14,929 nucleotides of DNA from Saccoglossus kowalevskii (taxonomy: Eukaryota; Hemichordata; Enteropneusta; Harrimaniidae): the NCBI RefSeq assembly GCF_000003605.2, contig NW_003119431.1, positions 163,573 through 178,501 on the forward strand, given 5' to 3'. The notes below the pieces were generated by a model. That model ran no database searches, was not told the DNA's origin, and saw nothing but the letters and a program-made list of their open reading frames with translations. The translations under genes were made by a program, and so were the position numbers. Of this stretch, positions 1-7,159 are shown piece by piece. Each line of letters starts with the position of its first letter. Position 1 is the stretch's first letter.

Positions 1-1
1 T

Positions 2-468
2 GTATGGGGAGAGGCCCAGGAGAATGCATATAACACTTTGCGGGAATACTTATTGGGCAAACCAATTTTGAAGTTGCCAGACCCACAGAAACCATTTGTG
101 TTGCGGACGGACGCGTCTCAGGTAGGAATTGGAGCAGTACTTATGCAGAATCATGGTGAGAAGCTTCATCCAGTTGCTTATGCAAGTAAGAAGTTATCCG
201 ATGAAGAAAAGAAATATTCAACTGTAGAAAGGGAATGTTTAGCCATTGTATGGGGCGTGAATAAATTTCGCCTTCCGGTATATTTAGCCGGTGTGGAGTT
301 CATTTTGCAGACGGATCATAAACCATTGTCTTACCTTGATAAAGCCAAGTTTGCAAATGACTGAGTGATGAGATGGGCGATGACTCTGCAAGGATATAAT
401 TATCGTGTTGAGGATATTCCTGGACGAGACAATGTGGACGGGACAACCTGAGTAGATTGATGGACTGA
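2..468 (+). pseudogene. Ty3/Gypsy pol relic: end of RT plus RNase H domain
   Basis: RNase H of an LTR retrotransposon degrades the RNA strand of the RNA:DNA hybrid during reverse transcription. The frame is open from base 2, beginning with the W-x-E-x-x-x-A-Y-x-x-L lead-in typical of the RT-RNase H junction. Acidic active-site residues are visible in their usual settings: TDAS near 107-118, ERECLAIVW near 230-252, TDHKPL near 313-330, and the DN of the LSR tail near 428-433. Two lesions break it. A TGA at 362-364 falls where this family has Arg before the MRW motif. A one-base frameshift between about 434 and 442 is needed to reach the terminal DNLSRLMD, which ends at TGA 466-468. No integrase follows. 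The upstream RT portion lies outside the window. Confidence 0.9.
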
Positions 469-670
469 GGAACAGTATAGTAGAATGTTATTCGTTTATG
501 ACTATATTTCATATTTTATTATATTCTACTGTATGTGATTTTCGAATTTATGTATACAGAGCTTTATTCAGTTCAATTTGATATATTGTATTGTTGTTTT
601 ATTTGAAATTATCATATTCATATTATTGACGTCGTTGCTAGTTATGTAATATTATGTTATAATATTCTTG

Positions 671-682
671 AGAGGGGAGGCA
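671..682 (+). other. Polypurine tract before the 3' LTR
   Basis: AGAGGGGAGG at 671-680 followed by CA and then the LTR start TGTCGCA. Purine tracts directly 5' of the 3' LTR prime plus-strand DNA synthesis in LTR retrotransposons. The assignment rests on position and composition. Confidence 0.65.
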
Positions 683-720
683 TGTCGCATACGACTTATT
701 TACCACTTCCGTGTCACTGA

Positions 721-838
721 GAATGTTCTAGAACCGTGCTGTGTCTGGGTGGAATATTCTAGATTTTTTTTTAGAAACTGGTTGAATAGGTAATAGAACA
801 CTGTAGGAGGCAATATAAGGTAATGGAACATTCTAGAA
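721..838 (+). promoter_or_regulatory. Cluster of heat-shock-element motifs in the LTR U3
   Basis: Three inverted arrays of the HSF recognition unit nGAAn with exact 2-bp spacing: GAA-TG-TTC-TA-GAA at 721-733 (perfect), GAA-TA-TTC-TA-GAT at 752-764 (last base off), and GAA-CA-TTC-TA-GAA at 826-838 (perfect). A further half-match lies at TTCCAGA near 851. The last perfect array is about 65 bp upstream of the LTR TATA box. The motif identity is seen; heat inducibility is inferred. Confidence 0.6.
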
Positions 839-903
839 ATTTGTAGTAAGTTCCAGACTCATTATGTATGCTGATGTAATGGTCTATTTATAGACAGTGT
901 GGG

Positions 904-911
904 TATATATA
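904..911 (+). promoter_or_regulatory. LTR TATA box
   Basis: TATATATA preceded by GGG and followed by AGGGGAG. A TCAG initiator-like start is about 18-20 bp downstream (922). It sits about 220 bp into the LTR, the expected place for the U3/R boundary. On the + strand it would drive transcription towards FBXO31 exons. Confidence 0.5.
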
Positions 912-1190
912 GGGGAGTTGTTCAGCACTGAGATCAGATCGGAGATCTCTTTGAATTGTATTGGAGTTTAAGTATCTAGTTATTGGAGTAGTGGAGTTTT
1001 ACCGCGTTATTGTACTTGATGTTTGCAGAGTATAATAATACCAGTACCAGTTGAAACCTCATCTGTTGGCTCCGTGTTCGTATTTTATCATCGCCGCCAG
1101 GGAAGTCTTTCTGTTACTGTTGCCATTTTGGTATTTGAACCATCACACCTGTACTATACCAATTACGGTAATATTACGTTGCGTGTGACA

Positions 1191-1896
1191 CATACATTTA
1201 TCTAGTCTTATCGCCCTCGAGTTTCCAAGCAAAAATATGTCAATGCCAAAAACAACCAATCTTCGCCAAATCTTCTATGATTTTTTGACAATATCATTTA
1301 TTCAGTCCAGCGGTTAGATAGGTTATTAATTAGCGATGCTTGAGGAACCAAAATTTACGATATAAATCACTCTGGAGACAAAAAATCGGCGATAATTGGG
1401 TGAGAAACTGAATTTCAAAAACATATTTTATATATATTGTATATAATTAAGCCAAGCAGTATTTCTGTATCTTATCTCATACAATAAGTTGCCTGTATAT
1501 AGTTAAGATGATACTGTTAATTGTATTAACTGTGATTAACTGCAATACATGTACATCCAAAAATGTAATTTAGATTTTGTTTTGGCACTGAATATGCCAT
1601 AAACAGCAGCCAGTAAAGTGAATTCTTTTGACTGAAAATATAAATGAGACAGATAAAAAAAAAATAGCTCTCTCTGTACTAAGTAGGAGTCCAAGACTCA
1701 TCCTAGGATAAAGAGCGAAGTTAGTTAGTATGAGTTAGTATGAAATATTTGTTTATAAATACTGAAAAATGAACTTAAAATGAATACATCAAGTAAATGA
1801 CACACAGCATATCATAACAAGAAGACAGATATTTATGTCTTTCTTCCTTCTATCATTCAAAATGGGATTTCATAAACAACATATTTTTCTTCACAG
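1191..1896 (+). other. AT-rich intron sequence, no gene seen
   Basis: Between the LTR and the first FBXO31 exon. I see no coding exon, RNA gene or clear repeat here. Short ORFs are chance. It ends in the pyrimidine-rich acceptor ATATTTTTCTTCACAG. Confidence 0.6.
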
Positions 1897-2050
1897 AACA
1901 GTTTGTTTGTATAAAAGAATTCATTTACCAGAACCTATGCACAATGTTCCTATACAGCCAGGATTGTTTAAAGGTACATATGGCAGTCATGGTGTTGAAG
2001 TTGTTAATCTCACCTACCAAGATATGCAAATACTTGGCACTAAGGTCACT
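1897..2050 (+). CDS. FBXO31: FBXO31 internal coding exon (start of the C-terminal half)
   Basis: FBXO31 is the substrate receptor of an SCF (SKP1-CUL1-F-box) ubiquitin ligase. The vertebrate protein targets cyclin D1 and other cell-cycle proteins and has been reported to read damaged, C-terminally amidated proteins. This exon encodes a stretch with R-I-x-L-P, then Q-P-G-L-F-K-G-T-Y-G-S-H-G, then G-T-K-V-T. These match the conserved core of FBXO31 almost residue for residue. The acceptor is TTTTCTTCACAG (AG at 1895-1896) and the donor is ACT|GTGAGT at 2051. The exon starts with the third base of a split codon and ends in phase 0, so it joins 6111 in frame. The F-box is not here and must be in upstream exons. 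The frame upstream of 1897 stays open but is intronic. Confidence 0.9.
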
Positions 2051-3038
2051 GTGAGTATATAGACAAACTCTCATGATTGAAGGAGAGCAACATTTTAAAT
2101 TCATGAAGATTTAAATTCTCTGTTTATGTGCTTTTACACTAAATGCCAGCAATTACATTAAAAGTCAAGATTTGCTATAACATTATCTATATTTATCTAT
2201 TGGTTCCAGAATAGAAAGTCGCCAAAACATATTTACATGTACCCCGGTATGTATGTGTGGGTGTGGAATGCAGTGTCATGTTACCAAGTGTTCTTCAGTC
2301 TTTCTACAATTCACTTTTGTGGTTTATTGAGGTGTAAACTTGCAATGACACAGTTAGCCTGGTAGTCTCAGATGTAATCCAGTATGTGATGATGGTCATT
2401 TAATACCTTCACATAAATGATTCGCTGACACACGAAACAAACTCGCCTCACACAACAATCACATGGGATTTCAGCTGTATATAACATCACAAAATGGTTC
2501 CCCAATCCACTAATCAGTGTGGGAGGGAGGCATCGAATTGCAGTTCGATCAGATTGCGAGCCACAAGGGGGGGGGGTAGCATGAGAGGGTGCCGTCTGAT
2601 CTGGATGGAAGGTTTAAAGTCAGTCGCCTGTAGGCCATCGTCGAAGCAACAACGTCCCTTTTACAAATAGATGGATTAATTTCAGCGATTTATTTACAAA
2701 ACAATCCTTAATGCAACTTAGAAACCTTACCGTACATAGGAATATACAGGCCCTAAAATTTTGTCTATTTCAAAACAATTTAACTGACAACCAGTTTGAC
2801 GCTACTAGTTCCTTGCAGCCCGGCGTTCTACATGTAATTTTATTGCATTCAAAATTGTTCTATTTCTAATTGCATGCGCACACACGCACACTAATTTATT
2901 TAAATGAATACTAATTAGGTAACTTGTCACTGATTAAAATTATTGAAAACATGCACATAATTTTGAGCAATAGTACTAGAGTGAGATATAAACGTGCCTC
3001 TGAATTCTCCATGAATTTCATATGTTTCTATGATCACA
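2051..3038 (+). other. FBXO31 intron, left part, no gene seen
   Basis: AT-rich intron sequence from the donor GTGAGT to the left TTAA of the DNA transposon. The only oddities are a run of ten G at 2567-2576 and a purine-rich stretch around 2520-2600. No coding potential is seen on either strand. Confidence 0.6.
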
Positions 3039-3237
3039 TTAAAGTGCCTGTGAAATGGCTGCTATTTTCACGCCTAAAATTATCCATTGATACATAAATA
3101 TTATTAATTTTTATGTTTCTAAGCATAAATAATTTTTTTTAAGTGAAAAAATGTGTTTCAAACTTAGTCTACGGAAACTTTATTTTTGTGTATTTTAAAA
3201 CGAGGCTCCTCATTAGCTTCTCATTTGCATACAGAAA

Positions 3238-3263
3238 TTCCCCTTGTGACGTCAGAAGGGGAA
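3238..3263. promoter_or_regulatory. Palindrome centred on a CRE (TGACGTCA) inside the transposon
   Basis: TTCCCCTT (3238-3245) and AAGGGGAA (3256-3263) form 8-bp arms around GTGACGTCAG, which contains a perfect cAMP-response element at 3247-3254. An ATTTGCAT octamer-type motif lies just upstream (about 3222-3229). The position, about 110-130 bp before the ATG at 3372, suits a promoter for the left-hand ORF. Confidence 0.4.
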
Positions 3264-3371
3264 GTCACTGGGCAGCTTGCATTGCCGATACGTGTAAATA
3301 AGACAAATTTCTTGTGCTGTTTTCTCGTTTTTGACTAAATTGCCACTTATGTACTTGTTCGTTGAGGAAGA

Positions 3372-3545
3372 ATGGACCATAACGAACACATAGTATCAAG
3401 TTTGTTGCATGGGGTTGAGTCAGATGCGAAATATGTCCGGTCTGGTGTAGCTAGTCACCGTGGTCGTCACCGTCACCGTCACCGGAGCACGTTTGTACAC
3501 TGTCGCTGGACTCCGGCATTGGACAAAATCAAATTTGACGCCTGA
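3372..3545 (+). CDS. Small unrecognised ORF in the left part of the THAP transposon
   Basis: A 57-codon ORF from ATG 3372 to TGA 3543-3545. I do not recognise the product. It begins acidic (M-D-H-N-E-H), then has an Arg/His-rich stretch encoded by a CACCGT hexamer run near 3464-3484, then an aromatic and charged tail with T-F-V-H-C-R-W-T-P. The CRE/octamer cluster just upstream and the position next to the left inverted repeat suggest a first exon or remnant of a transposon-encoded protein. It could equally be chance. No domain can be claimed. Confidence 0.25.
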   Translation: MDHNEHIVSSLLHGVESDAKYVRSGVASHRGRHRHRHRSTFVHCRWTPALDKIKFDA

Positions 3546-4235
3546 ATCGTCTTGTTATTTAGCAGGTTACTAGACACTTTTGATTTATAAAATAGAGAAA
3601 TAATTTTAAAAATCGACAAAACAACACAGTTACTAAATAAATGACTGCCGCGTTGTAATGGGTGAAAGCTTCGGGTCATGAGGGGGACAAGTGCGTGAAT
3701 GGCGACGTTTAATTGGATAACAAAAATAATTGAGAGCGACTCACATACAGACAAATTCAGAGTGGATTTTGCGTGATTTTCATGATTACGACATCATATT
3801 AAAAAAATACATTGACAGCTCAAGCCCGGATTCTTATTCCGTAAATTATTACGCCGATCAAGCTGCAAGTAAAGGCAACAAACGTGTGAATTCAACATTC
3901 AACACCAATAACCGAACAATTCAGACACTTTTAGCCTGCGAAAATGAAAACAGCCTGAGGGCTGCGTAATTTCCTGTTTGTCCGACGCTTCGTTTTTGTG
4001 TCATTATCAAAATTACTGTTACCTTTTACATAACACGGGTGGTCTTTATAAAGCGATAATCGGGATCTCAAAAAAAAATCAAATCATTTGAAACACATAC
4101 TCGACGTCTCTCTCCTTTCTGAAATCCGTCTCAGTGATCATGGGCTGGTCCGGAATCTATTTTTTCGAAAACGTTTTGTATTGTCGGCGTTTCTCGTTAA
4201 AACCTAGTTGTTTTGTCATGGACAAGGACAGTTTT

Positions 4236-4439
4236 TCATAAAACAAAAAGAATCTGACGTAAGTGGACACTGCATATGACGCTGTTAGGAGGAAGTCCAC
4301 CCCAACCTTTTCTCGTTATTTTCACGGCTTTCGTCCACCGATTTCGCACCTTCGAATCGATTGGAATTGTGTAAATACTTACACTATGACTACCGGTATA
4401 CGCATTACTGCAACCGCCCACAACACAACGTTTAACCAT
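4236..4439 (-). pseudogene. THAP-domain zinc finger encoded by the TTAA transposon
   Basis: THAP domains are C2CH zinc-binding DNA-recognition modules found in P-element-like and Kolobok-like transposases and in host THAP proteins. Seen in the 67 residues: M-V-K-R-C at the start, C5 and C10 (spacing four), the R-x-R-W tryptophan at 35, a second Trp at 46, P50, then C56-S-V-H59. The C10-C56 spacing of 45 is within the family range. The domain is cut after the C-x2-H: the following L-R-Q-I-L-F-V-L and stop lack the usual C-terminal A-V-P-T-I-F segment. Either an exon ends here or the ORF is broken. ATG 4439 is chosen because THAP domains normally begin four residues before the first Cys; another ATG lies one codon upstream. 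A KLF/Sp1-type box (TAGCCACGCCCACC on this strand) lies about 250 bp upstream. Confidence 0.75.
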
Positions 4440-4481
4440 CATAAATGTTTGTGAAAACAACTTCTAAAAATTCGCTCTCTC

Positions 4482-4513
4482 AAAAATAAAATAAAATAAA
4501 ATAAAATAAAATA
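4482..4513. repeat. (AAAAT)n microsatellite
   Basis: About six AAAAT units in tandem inside the THAP transposon, upstream of the THAP start codon on the minus strand. Confidence 0.85.
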
Positions 4514-4837
4514 GACAAAAAAAACGCGATTAAAAAATGTATATCGTTTGAAAGTACAGTTGTACGTTGAATGACACAGTGATATAAAAGTACGGCCCAG
4601 GGGTATGGCTTCCTCTCATATTTTTGCATTCGGTGGCGCACTTTCGGCAAGAGTCGGAAATCCGGAAACAGTCGGCAGTTTCAGGATAGGTGGGCGTGGC
4701 TACAGCACGGGTAATATCTCAAATTTACTTGGATACGAGTAATCATTTTCAGCAAAAAAAATCAATAATCGCCCATTTCAGTGGGACACAGCCCTAAAAT
4801 GGGAAGCGTATGGGTGGACATTGCACAGGCACTTTAA

Positions 4838-5219
4838 AGAATAAACCTGTGGTTACTTTCAACAGTTTGCTAGAAAAACATGTCTCAAAAAACACTTTCA
4901 CAAAAGTTTTTAGATTATTTTTTTCAGCTTGTAATGATAGAATCAGTCAATTTAGAACTATGGAGAGCATGTTGGCACAATTTTACTGAAAAGATGAGTT
5001 TTTCATTGCTCATGAATATTAATTTATGCAAATGAAATGATTATTCCAACCAATCGTGTCATGCAACTCCAAGAAATAGAGCCCCAAGACTGCAACATCC
5101 TAAAGTCTATGTCGAGTATGAGGTGCTTCTTGATAATATTTAACTAATCTTTTTAGCTCCGCTGTCGACTTATCATATGAGTGATTGTCCGTCGTCCGTG
5201 TCATTGTTTTACTTTTTAG
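4838..5219. other. Intron sequence leading into the 156-bp repeat array
   Basis: No gene seen. Contains an ATGCAAAT octamer near 5027 and, at about 5153-5200, an AGCTCCGCTGTCG ... GTCCGTCGTCCGTG lead-in. That lead-in appears to be the left edge of the repeat family that follows. Confidence 0.5.
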
Positions 5220-5931
5220 ACTTCTTCTTGAAAACTACAAGCCTGAATGCTTTGATACTTGGTGTATATGTACCCTTGGTAGACCTCTCTTAGATTTGTT
5301 CATTTCATGATATCTTCAATTCTCTAATTTTGGTGAATATTTTTGATGTTTTTGGTAAAAAGTGATATTTTCGACTTCTTGTTAAAAACCAAAAGTCCGA
5401 TTGCTATGATATTACATATATAGGTACTACATGTGGACCTCTCTCAGATGTGTTCAATTTGTAATGATATTTTTAGTTCTCTAATTTTGATGAATATTTT
5501 TGTAGTTTTTGGTAAAAAGTGATATTTTCAACTTCTTGTTAAAAACCACAAGTCCGATTGCTTTTATATTACATATATAGGTACTACATGTGAACCCTCT
5601 CAGATTTGTTCATTTTGTAATGATATCTTTAATTCTCTAATTTTGGTGAATATTTTTGTCATTTTTGGTAAAAAGTGATATTTCTGACTTTTTGTTGAAA
5701 ACCGCAAGTCCAAATGCTTTGATATTAGATATATAGGTACTACATGTGGACATCTCTCAGATTTGTTCATTTTGTATCAATCTTCAATTATCTAATTTTG
5801 ATGATTATTTTTGTAATTTTTGGTGAAAAATGATATTTTTGAATTCTTGTTGAAAACAGCAAGTCCCATTGCATTGATACTATGCATATTGTTCATTTTC
5901 TAATGATATCTTCTGTTATTTAATTGAAATG
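5220..5931. repeat. Tandem array, period about 156 bp, five diverged copies
   Basis: Copies begin with ACTTCTTGTTAAAAACC-like sequence at 5220, 5374, 5531, 5687 and 5842, giving spacings of 154, 157, 156 and 155. Each carries the same ordered landmarks: AAGTCCGATTGCTTTGATA, GGTACTACATGTGGAC, CTCTCAGATTTGTTCA, TTCTCTAATTTTGGTGAATA, and GGTAAAAAGTGATATTT. The last copy is shortened by loss of the middle landmarks. No coding potential. Unclassified. Confidence 0.85.
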
Positions 5932-6110
5932 TACATTGCTAACAGTGGAGCTATCTCAGCCGACAGGTTGCTTGTTTTGATAATTAATCGTTCCTTTTGT
6001 CAAATTGATGATTCGATTCATCCAGATTTCAAAGCCCCTCTTAATGTTGCAATAATTTGCTTAATATGTGTACTTAACAAGCATTTGACTATATGCCTGT
6101 TTTGCTGCAG

Positions 6111-6355
6111 GGTGATCCTAATGTACCAGCGTGTCAGCTGAGTATAGAGGCAGATCTGAGCGAACCTTTGAGGCTTTCACTAGAACAACAGCAAACATTA
6201 GCCATATTAGAACTTGTCGACAAAGAAGATGTGATTGTAAGAGATCAGGGTCTAGGTGAAGAACAACCATTCAAACTACCACATGGTGTGTCTGATAGGG
6301 GTATGAATCATATACAAGACCGTATACATAAAACTATTACTACCTGCAGAGCTCG
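6111..6355 (+). CDS. FBXO31: FBXO31 internal coding exon
   Basis: Continues the preceding exon in phase 0 with G-D-P-N-V-P-A, the conserved FBXO31 motif that follows G-T-K-V-T. Acceptor TTTTGCTGCAG ends at 6110; donor CTCG|GTAAGT begins at 6356. The exon ends after two bases of an Arg codon that the next exon completes. Residues in order: an I-E-A-D-L-like strand, a Gln/Leu-rich helix, a short acidic linker, then Q-P-F-x-L-P-x-G-V-S, again matching the family. The linker between the helix and Q-P-F is about 20 residues. In vertebrate FBXO31, as I recall it, this is a long disordered insertion, so this copy is compact. It also has a few extra residues before T-C-R. The upstream open frame (6093-6110) is intron. 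Confidence 0.9.
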
Positions 6356-7159
6356 GTAAGTTTGTTTGGCCATCTGCACTTGCATCTGTTTTTGATCACC
6401 TTCAAACTTGTACATTTATTACACAGGTAGTGAAGGCGAGTACTTATGTTGGTGATTATGTTCTCTAAAGGTGGACAGCAATTTTAACACTAATGTAAAT
6501 TGTTTTTTGCCAAACTTTGAGGCAAATTTGAATTCTGATCATACATTGCATAACATACTACAAAAACAAAAACAAATGCTTTAACAGAGTCCTAATTGGT
6601 ATTCCAGTCAAAAGTGTTAGAGAAATCAATGTCTAATGGTACAAATCATAGAGATTGGGTACTTCATAGTGGTGCAATAATATTCATAATAGTGACGTTT
6701 AGTGTGAAATATCTCCAACTGGTATTTCACACTAAACATAGCCATATGCATGACAAACATCATCAGTCTCTGTGTGCTTGAATAGTATGTAATGAAATTG
6801 GTGCGTCAGTACTGTTTTTATCACTGCACATGACGGAAAATATATAAATGAATTTTGATATTCAAACATGTGCGAAACCAAATCGTTTTTTTCTGAGATG
6901 AATGAGGTGATTCCATTAAAACTTTTTATGAGGATCATCCATGTTTGGTTACAAGTGCACGTTACCATACTTCCCCGGTCATAAGCCCAGGAGCCTGAAT
7001 ATGTAAAATCAGGAAAATTAGGGGGTGGGCTTATGCTCAAGGACCACCTCAGGAAAAATAATTTTTTGGGGGGTTAAAATTGTAAAATTTAAAAATCTTT
7101 CTACCCACAACATATCGTCTGAATTTATGGTGCAAAAATGGGTAAGGGGCTATGGGAAA
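6356..7159. other. FBXO31 intron, no gene seen
   Basis: AT-rich intron from GTAAGT to the composite repeat. It holds a perfect 15-bp hairpin (6697-6737) and a short fold-back with ATAAGCCCA/TGGGCTTAT (6981-7034), both listed separately. No exons seen. Confidence 0.6.
6697..6737. repeat. Perfect 15-bp inverted repeat with 11-nt loop
   Basis: GTTTAGTGTGAAATA at 6697-6711 and its exact reverse complement at 6723-6737, separated by TCTCCAACTGG. If transcribed as part of the FBXO31 intron it would fold into a 15-bp stem-loop. It could be a tiny relic of an inverted-repeat element. Confidence 0.85.

Larger units (their letters stand above)
1..1190 (+). mobile_element. 3' end of a Ty3/Gypsy LTR retrotransposon, cut by the window edge
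   Basis: Seen: an RNase H coding relic (2-468), about 200 bp of AT-rich non-coding sequence, a purine-rich tract AGAGGGGAGG at 671-680, and an LTR-like segment that opens with TGTCGCA at 683 and closes with TGTGACA at 1190. The ends are TGT...ACA with one mismatch in seven. The order RNase H, stop, 3' UTR, polypurine tract, LTR leaves no room for a downstream integrase. That fits either a Gmr1-like element (integrase upstream of RT) or a canonical element with its integrase deleted. It has the same orientation as FBXO31 and sits 5' of the first visible exon, so it is probably in an intron. The 5' LTR and target-site duplication are outside the window. Confidence 0.85.
683..1190 (+). repeat. 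3' LTR, about 508 bp
   Basis: Starts TGTCGCA directly after a polypurine tract and ends TGTGACA, near-inverted termini of the TGT...ACA type. It contains a TATATATA at 904-911, with a TCAGCA initiator-like motif near 922, and several GAA/TTC heat-shock-type motifs in the part that would be U3. The 3' boundary is inferred from the terminal inverted match alone because the partner LTR is not in the window. Confidence 0.65.
3039..4837. mobile_element. TTAA-flanked DNA transposon with a THAP domain (Kolobok-like?)
   Basis: Seen: AGTGCCTGTG at 3043-3052 and its exact reverse complement CACAGGCACT at 4824-4833, each directly flanked outward by TTAA (3039-3042 and 4834-4837). The inverted match extends further inward with a mismatch (AATG on both arms). 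Internal length is 1791 bp. It contains a THAP zinc-finger ORF near the right end on the minus strand and a small ORF with promoter-like motifs near the left end on the plus strand, so the two point towards each other. A TTAA duplication together with THAP fits the Kolobok superfamily; piggyBac also uses TTAA. I see no DDE transposase core, so this is probably an internally deleted, non-autonomous copy. A 79-codon open stretch at 3730-3969 (+) may be another fragment but is unrecognised. Confidence 0.75.

Noticed and set aside
1023-1205. 60-codon ORF in the LTR
   Set aside because: No recognisable product, and it lies across the R/U5 part of the LTR.
2520-2650. GCAGTTCGATCA resembling a tRNA-type B box, possible SINE head
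   Set aside because: No matching A box at the right distance, no A-rich tail and no target duplication seen.
3479-3754. Minus-strand ORF of 91 codons in the THAP transposon
   Set aside because: Composition is low-complexity and hydrophobic, with no motif. It does not continue the THAP reading.
3730-3969. Plus-strand open stretch of 79 codons in the THAP transposon
   Set aside because: Codon use looks plausible, but no domain is recognisable and it lacks an ATG start. Mentioned only within the transposon entry.
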